Shown: positions 8,524-18,714 of the stretch, in pieces
Layout: each line of letters begins with the position of its first letter
Position numbering within the stretch: position 1 is the first letter of the stretch
Assembly: GCA_964528755.1 (NCBI GenBank)
Contig: CAZGWN010000026.1
Coordinates: 1-40,979, forward strand
Source: Raineyella sp964528755
GTDB lineage: Bacteria > Actinomycetota > Actinomycetes > Propionibacteriales > Propionibacteriaceae
DNA: 40,979 nucleotides
Reading direction: 5' to 3'
Translations under genes and position numbers: made by a program
Notes under the pieces: generated by a model
What the model saw: the letters and a program-made list of their open reading frames with translations, nothing else
What the model was told of the DNA's origin: nothing
Databases searched by the model: none

Positions 8524-9450
8524 GTGCCCAAGAGCATTCATGAGCTGATCGACCTGCTCGACCTGGAGGAGATCGACACGGGGCTCTACCGTGGTCGGAA
8601 CCCGCGCTCCGGGCTGCAACGGGTGTTCGGCGGTCAGGTGCTGGCGCAGGCCCTGTCGGCCGCCTACCGGACGGTCCCGGTCGAGCGGCGGGTCCACTCG
8701 TTCCACGCGTACTTCCTGCGCGGCGGGCGACACGACGCGCCGCTGGTCTACTACGTCACGTCCGAGCGGGACGGCGGTTCGTTCTCCACCCGGACGGTGG
8801 TGGCCCGCCAGCACGGTCAGCAGATCTTCCACCTCACCGCGTCGTTCAAGGCAGCCGAAACCGGCCTCGAACACCAGGATTCCCAGCCGCCGGGGATCCC
8901 GGGTCCCGACGAATGTCCGCGCCTCGACGGCGGGCCGCGCACCGAACAGGTCTTCGAACGGCTCGGGCTACCCTTTCTCGACGTCGACGAGGAGTTGGGT
9001 GTGCTCGACGTCCGCTGGGTCGGCGAGGCCGAGGAACACGCTGCGCACCCGGCCGCGCAGCGGTTCTGGTATCGCACCAACGGCGCCATCCCCGACCTCG
9101 GGGACACCCCTGAGGCCCATCAGCGGCTGCACGACTGCATCCTGGCGTACCTGTCGGACGTGTCGCTGTTGTCGACGACCCTGGTGACCCACCACGTGTC
9201 GTTCAGCCCGGCGCTGCTGGCAGTCTCGCTGGACCACTCGATGTGGTTCCACCGGCCTTTCCGGGTGGACGACTGGCTGCTCTTCGAGCAGATGTCACCG
9301 TCGGCGTCGGAGGCCGTCGGGCTGGCGCTCGGCCGGGTCTTCCAGCACGGCGAACTCGTCTCCACCCAGGCCCAGGAGGGACTGATCCGGGGCAATGGCA
9401 AGATCCCGCTGCCCCGGACGCCGACCGAGCCACAGGCGCCGGCCCGCTGA
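8524..9450 (+). CDS. tesB: Acyl-CoA thioesterase II
   Basis: A 308-residue double-hotdog thioesterase that hydrolyses medium- and long-chain acyl-CoA to free fatty acid and CoA. The first hotdog carries YRGRNPRSGLQRVFGGQVLAQAL and HSFHAYFLRGG (residues about 22-70), and the second has SLDHSMWFHRPFRVDDWLLFEQ (about 235-256). The conserved catalytic aspartate sits in the LDHSMWFH motif. The start is GTG 8524 (MPKSIHELIDLLDLEEI), with GGGGAAGGA at 8507-8515 as ribosome binding site. It forms a two-gene operon with the PAC2 gene. The last codons and stop form the left arm and loop of the terminator at 9425-9472. Confidence 0.93.
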   Translation: MPKSIHELIDLLDLEEIDTGLYRGRNPRSGLQRVFGGQVLAQALSAAYRTVPVERRVHSFHAYFLRGGRHDAPLVYYVTSERDGGSFSTRTVVARQHGQQIFHLTASFKAAETGLEHQDSQPPGIPGPDECPRLDGGPRTEQVFERLGLPFLDVDEELGVLDVRWVGEAEEHAAHPAAQRFWYRTNGAIPDLGDTPEAHQRLHDCILAYLSDVSLLSTTLVTHHVSFSPALLAVSLDHSMWFHRPFRVDDWLLFEQMSPSASEAVGLALGRVFQHGELVSTQAQEGLIRGNGKIPLPRTPTEPQAPAR

Positions 9451-9472
9451 GGGACCGGCGCCTGTGGCTCGG
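9425..9472. terminator. Bidirectional terminator, 18-bp perfect stem, overlapping the tesB 3' end
   Basis: An 18-bp perfect inverted repeat (9425-9442 and 9455-9472) has a 12-nt loop that contains the tesB stop codon TGA (9448-9450). It sits between convergent tesB (plus) and the sigma factor gene (minus), so it can serve both strands. The stem encodes the last residues of TesB. Confidence 0.85.
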
Positions 9473-9497
9473 GGTAGGGGTAGGGGAGGCGGTCGGG

Positions 9498-10472
9498 TCA
9501 GGCGGCCATCTCCTCGCTGCGGGCCCGCAGCTGGCTGATGGCGTGCCGTTCGATCTGGCGGACCCGCTCGGCGGTGATGCCCCAGACGGCACCGATGTCG
9601 GCGAGCTTGGCCTGGCGCCCGTCGAGCAGGCCGTAGCGGCGGCGGACGACATCGGCCGACCGGTCGTCAAGGGTGCCGAGCAGTTCCTCCAGGTAGGCGT
9701 GGTCCTCGGCGTCGAGCACGACCTCGTCGGGACCGGGCATCGGCTCGCGGGCGATCAGGTCGCCCAAGGCGGTGTCACCGTCCTCCTCGACCGGGGCGTC
9801 CAGGCTGACGTGGTCGTGGCCGTAGCGGATCAGATCGACGATCTTCTCCTCCTCCAGCCCCATCTCCTCGGCGATCTCGGCGAGGTCGGGCTCGCGGCCG
9901 AGCTGGCGCTCCAGGGTGCGGCGCACCGCGGCGACCTGGTTGACCTGCTCGGCGACGTGCACCGGCAGCCGGACGATCCTGCCCTGCTGGGCGATGCCGC
10001 GGGAGATCGACTGACGTACCCACCAGGTGGCGTACGTGGAGAACTTGAACCCCTTGGCGTAGTCGAACTTCTCGACCGCGCGGATGAGACCGGTATTGCC
10101 CTCCTGGACCAGGTCCAGCAGAGGCATCTGGCCACGGCCGTACTTGCGGGCGACCGAGACGACCAGCCGCAGGTTGGCCTGGACGAAGCGCTGCATCGCC
10201 TCCTCGCCGTCGGCGACGAGCTGCTCCAACTCGGCCCGGGTGGGGCGCTTGAGCTTGAGGTCCTCGCGATCCGAGACGGCCGCCTTGCGGTCGGCGGTCG
10301 AGACCTCGCCGGTCAGCAGGTGCGCGGCGTACAGGCCGACCTCGATGCGCTTGGCGAGGGCCACCTCTTCCTCGGCGGTCAGCAGAGGCGTACGGGCGAT
10401 TCCGTCGAGGTACAGCCCGACCGCATCCTTGCCGTCGATGCCGTCGCTCAGACGTGTGCGAGTAGTAGCCAC
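9498..10472 (-). CDS. sigB: Group 2 RNA polymerase sigma factor (SigB-like)
   Basis: A 324-residue non-essential primary-like sigma factor that directs RNA polymerase in stress or stationary phase. Region 1.2 is DAVGLYLDGIARTPLLTAEEEVALAKRIE (about 16-44). Region 2 holds ANLRLVVSVARKYGRGQMPLLDLVQEGNTGLIRAVEKFDYAKGFKFSTYATWWVRQSI (about 99-155), and region 4.2 is LADIGAVWGITAERVRQIERHAISQLR near the C-terminus. It lacks the long Lys/Ala-rich N-terminal tail of SigA at 14944. The start is GTG (10470-10472) with AAAGGGG 7 nt upstream. An ECF-type promoter candidate lies at 10505-10534. In many actinobacteria dtxR/ideR lies beside sigB, but here the neighbour is oligopeptidase B. Confidence 0.92.
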   Translation of the reverse strand: MATTRTRLSDGIDGKDAVGLYLDGIARTPLLTAEEEVALAKRIEVGLYAAHLLTGEVSTADRKAAVSDREDLKLKRPTRAELEQLVADGEEAMQRFVQANLRLVVSVARKYGRGQMPLLDLVQEGNTGLIRAVEKFDYAKGFKFSTYATWWVRQSISRGIAQQGRIVRLPVHVAEQVNQVAAVRRTLERQLGREPDLAEIAEEMGLEEEKIVDLIRYGHDHVSLDAPVEEDGDTALGDLIAREPMPGPDEVVLDAEDHAYLEELLGTLDDRSADVVRRRYGLLDGRQAKLADIGAVWGITAERVRQIERHAISQLRARSEEMAA

Positions 10473-10504
10473 CGAAGGACCCCTTTCCGTTGCTTACGGA
10501 TCAT

Positions 10505-10534
10505 TCAACGTCCGTTTGCCGGTGATTCATTCCC
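10505..10534 (-). promoter_or_regulatory. Candidate ECF-type promoter of sigB
   Basis: On the minus strand, GGGAAT (10529-10534) and CGTTGA (10505-10510) are separated by 18 nt. This resembles SigE/SigH/SigR-type promoters (GGAA...GTT) known upstream of actinobacterial sigB genes. It would start transcription about 25 nt before the GTG start. Confidence 0.45.
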
Positions 10535-10589
10535 GCACATACCCTGAGCCGACCCTGACCGATCCATGGTTCCGATCAGGGTTGAGCCG

Positions 10590-12812
10590 TCAATCGTCCC
10601 CGATGGTGGTGATCACCCACGCCAGCTCCCGCGCCCGCTCCTCCCACCGGGCGTAGCGCCCGGTCACCCCGCCGTGGCCGGTGCCCATCTCCACCCGCAG
10701 CAGGATGTCGCGGTCGTCGTTGGTGGCCCTCGACCGCAGGGCGGCGACCCATTTGGCCGGCTCGACGTACGCCACGCGGGTGTCGTTCAGCCCGGTGGTG
10801 ACCAGCATCTTCGGGTATCGCCGGGCGGCGACGTTCTCATACGGGGAGTACGCGGCCATCGCGTCGTAGACCGCCGGGTCGGCCATCGGATCTCCCCACT
10901 CGTCGCGTTCGGTCACGGTGAGCGGAAGCTCGGGATGGAGCATCGTGGTCAGTGGGTCGACGAACGGCACCTCGGCCAGCACCCCGGCGAAGAGCCCGGG
11001 CGCCATGGTGGCCACCGCGCCGGCCAGCAACCCTCCGGCGCTGCCGCCCTCGGCGACCAGCCGGTTCGGGGAGGTCCAGCCGGCGTCGACCAGGGCCCGG
11101 GCACAGGCGATGAAGTCGGTGAAGGTGTGGGCCTTGGCGGTTCGTCGGCCACCTTCGTACCAGCTGCGACCGAACTCGCCGCCGCCGCGGACGTGCGCGA
11201 TCGCCACCACGAACCCGCGATCCAGCAGCGACAGCCGCGGGATGGAGAACTCGTCGTCCAGCGAGATCTCGTAGGCCCCGTACCCGTAGAGCAGGGCCGG
11301 TGCCGTCCCGTCCGGGGTCACCGATCGATGGTGGACCAGCGAGACGGGGATCCGGGTGCCGTCCTCGGCCGTGGCCCACAGCCGGGACCGGACATAGTCC
11401 TCACGGCGGTACGGCCCGCGCTCGGGATGGGCCAGGACCGGCATCCGGCGCAGCACGGTCAGATCGTCCGTGAGGGCACCCGCGTCGGTCAGCGACAGCT
11501 CGACGATCGCCGGCGGGTCGATCAGAGAGGTGACCGAGGCGCGCACCCGCCTGGACCGCAGGTCCGGCAGTCCGATCAGCGACACGGTGTGCAGGCGCTC
11601 GTCGGCCGGGGCATCCGGATCCGGGGACACCAGCGCCGCGGAGAGGGCCCGTCCCGGCAGCCGGTCCGCCCGCACCGGATCGGTCGGCCACTCGGCGGCC
11701 CCGATCACCTGGCCGTCGAGCTGACCGTCGCGGCGCAGCACGATCACCTGGTGGTCGGCGTACGCGTCGACGCCCAGGACCCGCACCCCGTCGACCGGCA
11801 GCACGATCGGGGTCCACCCCGACAGGTCGTGGGTGTCGAGATCGGCGGTGGCGACGGCGAAATCGACGGCCGGCTCCCCGAGAGAGGCGTTGTGGGTGAT
11901 CCACAGCCGGTCCGGGCCGACCTCGACGTCGTACTCGAGTCCAGGACGGCGGGCCAGCACCGGCCGGGTGTCGGCGTACGGGTCGTCGGCGGGCACCAAC
12001 CGGACCTCGCTGCTCTCCTTGCTCGCCGAACCGATGATGATCCACCGGTGGTCCCGGGACGCGTCCACCCCGAGCCAGAACCGTTCGTCGGTCTCGGTCT
12101 GCACAACTTCCTCGCCGGCGGAGCCCAGGGTGTGCACGAGCACCTGATAGGGCCGCCAGGCGTCGTCACAGCGGGTCAGCACGAGCGCCGAGTTCCCCGC
12201 CCACACCCCGCCCCAGGCGATGTCGTCGACGACGTCGGGCAGGTGGGTCCCGGTGCGGAGGTCCCGTACGTGCAGGGTGAACCGCTCGGCTCCGGTGGTG
12301 TCCTCGCTCCACGCCAACAGCCGCCCGTCGGGGGAGACCTCCAGCAGCCCGAGCGAATAGTGGTCGTGCCCCTCGGCCGCCTCGTTCATGTCGAAGACGA
12401 TCTCCTCGCCGTCCTCCTCCTCCGGGCGCGGCGGCAGCTCGTCGGGTCCGCCCGTGGCGACCCGACGGACCTGCACCGGGTACTGCCAGCCCGTCACGAT
12501 CCGCTGGTAGTACCAGTACGCGACCTCGGTGCCCTCCTGCTCGTGGACGACCCGCACCGGTACGCTCAGGTCGGTCTGGCGGGTGCGGGCGGCGATGTCG
12601 GCGACGATGGCGCGGCGCAGGTCCTCCTGGTCGGCCGTGCACGCCTCGAACCACGCGTTCTCGGCCTCCAGGTAGGCCCGGACGCCCGGGTCCTCCGGAT
12701 CGCGCAGCCACTCGTACGGATCGGTGAAGGTGCGACCGTGGAACGTGCGGGAGGTCGGCACCCGCGCGGCGCGCGGGGCGGCGGTGGGACGGATGTCCGG
12801 GGAGTCGAGCAT
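10590..12812 (-). CDS. ptrB: Oligopeptidase B (S9A prolyl oligopeptidase family)
   Basis: A 740-residue cytoplasmic serine peptidase that cleaves short peptides after basic residues. The N-terminal part opens FHGRTFTDPYEWLRDPEDP and forms the seven-bladed propeller. The C-terminal alpha/beta-hydrolase domain has the oxyanion/turn region YGYGAYEISLDDEFS and RGGGEFGRSWYEGG, and the catalytic triad Ser591 (EGGSAGG), Asp677 (GLNDTRV) and His713 (GTGHGG). Length matches family members (about 690-740). ATG 12810-12812 is preceded by TAGGGT with a 6-nt gap, so the mRNA is probably leaderless. It is divergent from the GCS2-family ligase with a 54-bp shared promoter region. Confidence 0.93.
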   Translation of the reverse strand: MLDSPDIRPTAAPRAARVPTSRTFHGRTFTDPYEWLRDPEDPGVRAYLEAENAWFEACTADQEDLRRAIVADIAARTRQTDLSVPVRVVHEQEGTEVAYWYYQRIVTGWQYPVQVRRVATGGPDELPPRPEEEDGEEIVFDMNEAAEGHDHYSLGLLEVSPDGRLLAWSEDTTGAERFTLHVRDLRTGTHLPDVVDDIAWGGVWAGNSALVLTRCDDAWRPYQVLVHTLGSAGEEVVQTETDERFWLGVDASRDHRWIIIGSASKESSEVRLVPADDPYADTRPVLARRPGLEYDVEVGPDRLWITHNASLGEPAVDFAVATADLDTHDLSGWTPIVLPVDGVRVLGVDAYADHQVIVLRRDGQLDGQVIGAAEWPTDPVRADRLPGRALSAALVSPDPDAPADERLHTVSLIGLPDLRSRRVRASVTSLIDPPAIVELSLTDAGALTDDLTVLRRMPVLAHPERGPYRREDYVRSRLWATAEDGTRIPVSLVHHRSVTPDGTAPALLYGYGAYEISLDDEFSIPRLSLLDRGFVVAIAHVRGGGEFGRSWYEGGRRTAKAHTFTDFIACARALVDAGWTSPNRLVAEGGSAGGLLAGAVATMAPGLFAGVLAEVPFVDPLTTMLHPELPLTVTERDEWGDPMADPAVYDAMAAYSPYENVAARRYPKMLVTTGLNDTRVAYVEPAKWVAALRSRATNDDRDILLRVEMGTGHGGVTGRYARWEERARELAWVITTIGDD

Positions 12813-12818
12813 GGGCCC

Positions 12819-12824
12819 ACCCTA
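12819..12824 (-). promoter_or_regulatory. -10 element TAGGGT for ptrB (leaderless)
   Basis: Minus-strand TAGGGT with a 6-nt GGGCCC gap to the ATG start at 12812, and no ribosome binding site. Confidence 0.6.
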
Positions 12825-12866
12825 GCCAGCTTGTGCCCGGGGGCATCACGACCAAGGATGGGGATT

Positions 12867-14399
12867 GTGGGAGCCGAGGTCGAGCACCGAGCATTCAACC
12901 GGCGGGACCGTATCCGCTACCGGGACAAGGTCCAGCGTGACGTCGCGGCGCTGGGCCAGTTGCTCGCGGACGCAGAGTTCGTCACCGAGCCCAAGCTGGC
13001 GGGTCTGGAGGTGGAACTCAACCTCGTCGACTCTCGGATGCGGCCGGCGATGCGCAACGCGGAGGCGCTGGCGGTGGTGGACGATCCCGCGGTGGTGTCC
13101 GAACTCGGCCGGTTCAACGTGGAGCTCAACGTCGAGCCGCGGTCGTTGGGCCCCCGCGGGCTGAGTTCCTTCGAGGCGAGCATCGTCGAGACGCTGCGGC
13201 GTGCCCAGCAGCGGATCGACGCGGCGCTGCCCGACCCGCCGCAGATCGTCATGATCGGCACCCTGCCGACCCTGGAACCCCACCACCTCGACCTGGCCAA
13301 CATCTCCGCCGGTGGCCGCTACCTCCTGCTCAACGAGCAGGTCCTGGAGTTCCGCCAGGAGAACATCATCATCGACATCGACGGGGTGGAGGACCTGCAC
13401 CTGGAGTCGGATTCGATCATGCCGGAGGCCGCCTGCACGTCCACCCAGGTGCACCTGCAGGTCAGCCCCGATGAGTTCGCCGCGCACTGGAACGCCGCGC
13501 AGGCGGTCGCCGGCGCCCAACTGGTCGTGGGGGCCAACTCGCCCTATCTGCTCGGCCGGCGGCTGGTGGCCGAGACCCGGGTACCCCTGTTCGAGCAGGC
13601 CACCGACACCCGCAGCGCCGAGCTCGTCGCCCAGGGCGTACGCCCCCGCGTGTGGTTCGGCGAGCGATGGGTCACCTCGATCTTCGACCTGTTCGAGGAG
13701 AATGCCCGGTACTTCCCGGCGCTGCTGCCGATCACCGACGCCGAGGACCCGGAGGGCGAGCTGGCGGCCGGTCGGGTGCCGCGGCTGCCCGAACTCAATC
13801 TGCACAACGGCACGATCTACCGCTGGAACCGGCCGATCTTCTCCGCGCCCGACGGGCGCCCCCACCTGCGGGTGGAGAACCGGGTGCTGCCGGCGGGCCC
13901 GACCGTCGTCGACACGGTGGCCAACGCCGCCTTCTTCGCCGGGCTCGTCCACGCCCTCGCCCACGAGGAGGAGCCGATCTGGACCCGGATGTCGTTCGGG
14001 GCCGCCGAGGACAACTTCCGCGCCGCCGTCCGCGACGGGATCCGTGCCGAGCAGTACTGGCCCGGCGTGGGACAGGTGCCCGGGCCGGAACTGGTGCTGC
14101 GGACGCTGCTGCCGCTGGCGGCCCGCGGACTGGCGGACCGGGGCGTGGACGGTGCCGATGCCGACCGGCTCCTCGGCGTGATCGAACGCCGATGTCTGAC
14201 CCGCCGCAACGGCGCCACCTGGCAGATCGACGCGGTCGCGGCCTTCGAGGACAGGGGGGCCGACAGGCGCGCCGCGCTGCGGGGTATGCTCAACGGCTAT
14301 ATCGACTTGGCGCGATCCCAAGCCCCCGTGGACCGATGGCCACCGCTGTCCCGCGCACTCCGGGATGGCGCCGCAAGCGAGGCCAATGAGAGGACATAG
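12867..14399 (+). CDS. GCS2-family glutamate-cysteine ligase-like protein
   Basis: A 510-residue protein of the carboxylate-amine/glutamate-cysteine ligase type 2 family, which joins an amino group to a gamma-carboxyl using ATP. Visible motifs are GLEVELNLVDS (about residues 47-57), FNVELNVEPRSL, the substrate loop ACTSTQVHLQV (about 190-200) and HLRVENRVLPAGPTVVDT (about 332-349). Many actinobacteria use mycothiol, not glutathione, so true gamma-glutamylcysteine synthesis is uncertain. GTG 12867 gives MGAEVEHRAFNRRDRIRYR, matching relatives that begin MGxxV; the ATG at 12858 would add three residues. The small Usp gene follows after 3 nt, indicating one transcript. Confidence 0.8.
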   Translation: MGAEVEHRAFNRRDRIRYRDKVQRDVAALGQLLADAEFVTEPKLAGLEVELNLVDSRMRPAMRNAEALAVVDDPAVVSELGRFNVELNVEPRSLGPRGLSSFEASIVETLRRAQQRIDAALPDPPQIVMIGTLPTLEPHHLDLANISAGGRYLLLNEQVLEFRQENIIIDIDGVEDLHLESDSIMPEAACTSTQVHLQVSPDEFAAHWNAAQAVAGAQLVVGANSPYLLGRRLVAETRVPLFEQATDTRSAELVAQGVRPRVWFGERWVTSIFDLFEENARYFPALLPITDAEDPEGELAAGRVPRLPELNLHNGTIYRWNRPIFSAPDGRPHLRVENRVLPAGPTVVDTVANAAFFAGLVHALAHEEEPIWTRMSFGAAEDNFRAAVRDGIRAEQYWPGVGQVPGPELVLRTLLPLAARGLADRGVDGADADRLLGVIERRCLTRRNGATWQIDAVAAFEDRGADRRAALRGMLNGYIDLARSQAPVDRWPPLSRALRDGAASEANERT

Positions 14400-14402
14400 G
14401 TC

Positions 14403-14780
14403 GTGTGCATCGTCGTGGCTCACTCCACCTCCGCCGAAGGGACCCTCGCCCTCCGGTACGCCATCCAGCAGGCCCGGAGGGTCGGTGACACGGTGAGGGT
14501 GGTGGGGCCGGAGGCGCGGCCTCCCGTACCCGTGATGGAGCAGCTCGTCGGGGTGGCCTGGGAGTGGCGCCGTCGGCCGGACGGCCAGGACGTGGCCGAG
14601 TCCCTCATCGCCGCCGTGCCGACATCGTCGGGGACGTCCGACACCGATCCCACCCGCGACGCGCTCATCGTCATCGGACTGCGTCGGCGGACCGGGGAGA
14701 ACCGGCTGATCCTCGGCCGCAGTGCCGAGCGGGTGCTCCTGGAGGCGCCCTGCCCTGTGCTGACCATCACCGCTCCCTGA
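14403..14780 (+). CDS. Small single-domain universal stress protein
   Basis: A 125-residue Usp-family protein. It begins MCIVVAHSTSAEGTLALRYAIQQAR, where the usual aspartate of the family's VDGS loop is replaced (AHSTS), and ends with the nucleotide-loop-like VIGLRRRTGENRLILGRSAERVLLEAPCPVLTI. The C-terminal GRSAERVLLEAPCPV is standard. The domain is short because the middle helix is reduced, and whether ATP binds is unclear. GTG 14403 lies 3 nt after the ligase stop, with GAGAGGA at 14388-14394 as ribosome binding site. No regulator is visible. Confidence 0.8.
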   Translation: MCIVVAHSTSAEGTLALRYAIQQARRVGDTVRVVGPEARPPVPVMEQLVGVAWEWRRRPDGQDVAESLIAAVPTSSGTSDTDPTRDALIVIGLRRRTGENRLILGRSAERVLLEAPCPVLTITAP

Positions 14781-14943
14781 CCGGTCGGGGTCGAATCGGG
14801 GGCAGAACCGGGGTCTTCCCGCTGGTCCATCCCGAAGAGGCGCGGTTTGGCTGCTCGTGTCACAATGGCCTGCAGGTCTGCGCATCGGCCGAGCAGGTTC
14901 GGCGCGGCTGCGAATCTCGTGACACCGAGCAGAGAGGTTGTCT
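14781..14943 (+). promoter_or_regulatory. sigA upstream region, promoter not resolved
   Basis: A 163-bp gene-free stretch that must hold the sigA promoter. TGTCACAAT (14858-14866) is a possible extended -10, but no -35 at suitable spacing is visible. I see no terminator for the preceding usp gene. Confidence 0.25.
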
Positions 14944-16218
<1,275 letters not shown>

Positions 16219-16243
16219 GCCGACAGGCCCGTGCGGATGACAG

Positions 16244-16276
16244 AGGGGCTCCCGACCACACCGGCCGGGAGCCCCT
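16244..16276. terminator. Bidirectional terminator between sigA and the DUF7455 gene
   Basis: A perfect 11-bp inverted repeat (AGGGGCTCCCG at 16244-16254, CGGGAGCCCCT at 16266-16276) with an 11-nt loop lies between two convergent genes. It has no T-tract. Confidence 0.85.
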
Positions 16277-16292
16277 CGGGCGTCTGGGGATG

Positions 16293-16499
16293 TCAGCGAT
16301 TCAGCAGGTGCGTCTCGTCCTGGATCCGGGCACCGATCCGGCGGAGGGCCTCCGCATGCGCCCGCGCGTGGTGGGCGCAGAAGAGAAGTTCCCCGCCGCT
16401 GGCAAGGGTTACCCGGAGGTAGGCCTGAGCGCCGCAGCGATCGCAGCGATCGACGGCGGTCAGTGCGGACTCCTGGATCGTAGTTGTCGTCGCGCTCAT
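16293..16499 (-). CDS. DUF7455 family small protein
   Basis: A 68-residue protein beginning MSATTTTIQESALTAVDRC. It carries a zinc-ribbon-like set, CDRCG (about residues 19-23) and FCAHHARAH (about 42-50), matching the DUF7455 family found next to sigA or parE in many actinobacteria. Function is unknown and metal binding is inferred from the Cys/His pattern. The frame is open for a further 33 residues upstream, but ATG 16497-16499 has GGAGG (16506-16510) at a 6-nt distance and gives the family N-terminus. It converges on sigA with a shared terminator and is divergent from parE. Confidence 0.8.
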   Translation of the reverse strand: MSATTTTIQESALTAVDRCDRCGAQAYLRVTLASGGELLFCAHHARAHAEALRRIGARIQDETHLLNR

Positions 16500-16631
16500 C
16501 GGGGGCCTCCATTCTCCGGCGGGTGCCGGTGTTGGGCGGTGAACCGGGCGGGCCGTCCCTCCCGGGTTCCATCTGAGCCTAGCGTCTTCGACCAACACTC
16601 GGTGTTACGTCTGTGCCGGCTCGGTTACAGG

Positions 16632-16637
16632 TACCAT
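16632..16637 (+). promoter_or_regulatory. -10 element TACCAT for parE (leaderless)
   Basis: TACCAT ends 6 nt before GTG 16644, with no ribosome binding site in between. Confidence 0.6.
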
Positions 16638-16643
16638 CCCCTT

Positions 16644-18710
16644 GTGCCAGGCTCCCACGAACTCCGTTCCTATGACGCGCGGTCCTTGACCGTCCTGGAA
16701 GGGCTGGAAGCGGTCCGCAAGCGCCCGGCGATGTATATCGGCTCGACCGACACCAAAGGGCTGATGCACTGCCTGTGGGAGATCATCGACAACGCCGTGG
16801 ACGAGGCGCTGGCCGGGTTCGGCGATGCCATCGAGGTCACCCTCGCCGCCGACGGGTCCATCACCGTGGTCGATCACGCCCGGGGCATCCCGGTCGACAC
16901 CGAGCCGCGCACCGGACTGAGCGGGGTCGAGGTGGTGATGACCAAGTTGCACGCCGGCGGCAAGTTCGGCTCCGGGTCCTACGCCGCCTCGGGTGGCCTG
17001 CACGGCGTCGGCGCCTCGGTGGTGAATGCGCTGAGCAGCCGGCTCGACGTGGAGGTGCGCCGCGACGGCGTCCGCTGGGCGATGTCGTTCCGGCACGGCC
17101 GGCCCGGCACCTTCGGGGGGGACGGGTCGGACGCCGAGTTCCGTCCCGGCGGCGGCCTGGTCAGGGTCGGCCGGACCCGCAAGGACAACACCGGCACCAC
17201 GATTCGCTACTGGCCCGACCGGCAGATCTTCCTCAGGGACGCCCGGTTGTCGGTCGAGGACCTCTACGCCCGCGCCCGTCAGACGAGTTTTCTCGTGCCC
17301 GGGCTGGCCATCACGGTGGTCGACGAACGCAACGGGGAACCCACCACCGAGGTGTTCCGCCACGAGGGCGGGATCTCGGAGTTCTGCGACTTCCTCGCCC
17401 CCGATCCGGCGGTCAGCGAGGTGATCCGGCTGCAGGGGCACGACACCTTCGTGGAAACCGTGCCGGTGCTGGACGACAAGGGCCGGATGACCCCGACCGA
17501 TGTGGAGCGGGACCTGGGCGTCGACGTCGCGCTCCGCTGGGGGTCCGGCTACCAGACGATTACGAAGTCGTTCGTCAACATCATCGCCACTCCCTCGGGC
17601 GGCACCCACGTCCAGGGCTACGACCGGGGCCTCGTCCGGGCCGTGTCGAGGGCCTTGGAGGGCACCCGGTTGCTGAAGAACCATGAGGAGATCGTCAAGG
17701 AGGACATCCTGGAGGGCCTCACCTCGGTGGTGACCGTGCGACTCGCCGAGCCGCAGTTCGAGGGGCAGACCAAGGAGGTGCTCGGCACACCCGCCGTCGC
17801 CCGGTTGGTGGCCAGGGTCGTCGAGACGGAGCTGGGGGAGCGGTTCTCCTCGCCGCGGCGTGAGGACAAGCTGCAGTTCCGTACGGTGCTGGAGAAGATT
17901 GTCGCCGCATCCCGGACCCGGGTGCAGGCGCGGGCACACAAGGAGGCCCAGCGGCGGAAGAATGCGCTGGAGTCCTCCACCCTGCCCGCCAAGCTGAAGG
18001 ACTGCCGCTCCAGCGACGTCGACCGCTGCGAACTGTTCATCGTCGAGGGTGATTCGGCGCTCGGCACCGCCCAGCGCGCCCGCAATGCCGAGTACCAGGC
18101 CCTTCTGCCGATCCGCGGCAAGATCCTCAACGTGCAGAAGGCGTCGGTGACCGACATGCTCAAGAATCTCGAGTGTGCGTCGATCATCCAGGTCGTCGGC
18201 GCCGGCACCGGATCGACCTTCGACCTGGACGCGGCGCGCTACGGCAAGGTGATCTTCATGGCCGACGCCGACTCCGACGGCGCCCATATCCGCACCCTGC
18301 TGGCCACGCTGTTCTTCCGCTACATGCGACCGCTGCTGGAGGCGGGCCGCGTCTACACGGCGGTCCCGCCGCTGCACCGCTTCGAGCTGATCAGCCCGAA
18401 GAAGGGGATGGAGAAGTACCTCTACACGTACTCCGACGTCGAGTACGAGCGGACCGCGGCCGAGTTGACCAAGCGGGGTCAGCGGTTCAAGGAGCCACAG
18501 CGGTACAAGGGGCTGGGGGAGATGGACGCCGATCAGCTCGCCGAGACGACGATGGATCCGCGGCACCGGACCCTGCGGAGGATGACCCTGGCCGACGCGG
18601 AGGCGGCGGAGACGGTCTTCTCCATGCTGATGGGCACCGAGGTCGCGCCGCGCAAGGAGTTCATCGTGGACGGCGCGTACCGTCTCGATCACGAGAAGAT
18701 CGACGCCTGA
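16644..18710 (+). CDS. parE: DNA topoisomerase IV subunit B (ParE; GyrB-like)
   Basis: A 688-residue ATPase subunit of the type IIA topoisomerase that, with ParC, decatenates chromosomes. The GHKL ATPase domain shows EAVRKRPAMYIG and EIIDNAVDEAL, with Glu46 and Asn50 as ATP/Mg ligands, followed by SGGLHGVGASVVNALS. The TOPRIM domain has EGDSA with catalytic Glu468 and the DADSD motif (Asp541, Asp543). It ends ERYKGLGEMDADQL-type, then KIDA. The protein has no GyrB insert and pairs with the parC gene at 19450, so topoisomerase IV is the better call than a second gyrase. The start is a leaderless-type GTG giving MPGSHELRSYDARSL. Confidence 0.94.
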   Translation: MPGSHELRSYDARSLTVLEGLEAVRKRPAMYIGSTDTKGLMHCLWEIIDNAVDEALAGFGDAIEVTLAADGSITVVDHARGIPVDTEPRTGLSGVEVVMTKLHAGGKFGSGSYAASGGLHGVGASVVNALSSRLDVEVRRDGVRWAMSFRHGRPGTFGGDGSDAEFRPGGGLVRVGRTRKDNTGTTIRYWPDRQIFLRDARLSVEDLYARARQTSFLVPGLAITVVDERNGEPTTEVFRHEGGISEFCDFLAPDPAVSEVIRLQGHDTFVETVPVLDDKGRMTPTDVERDLGVDVALRWGSGYQTITKSFVNIIATPSGGTHVQGYDRGLVRAVSRALEGTRLLKNHEEIVKEDILEGLTSVVTVRLAEPQFEGQTKEVLGTPAVARLVARVVETELGERFSSPRREDKLQFRTVLEKIVAASRTRVQARAHKEAQRRKNALESSTLPAKLKDCRSSDVDRCELFIVEGDSALGTAQRARNAEYQALLPIRGKILNVQKASVTDMLKNLECASIIQVVGAGTGSTFDLDAARYGKVIFMADADSDGAHIRTLLATLFFRYMRPLLEAGRVYTAVPPLHRFELISPKKGMEKYLYTYSDVEYERTAAELTKRGQRFKEPQRYKGLGEMDADQLAETTMDPRHRTLRRMTLADAEAAETVFSMLMGTEVAPRKEFIVDGAYRLDHEKIDA

Positions 18711-18714
18711 GGCA

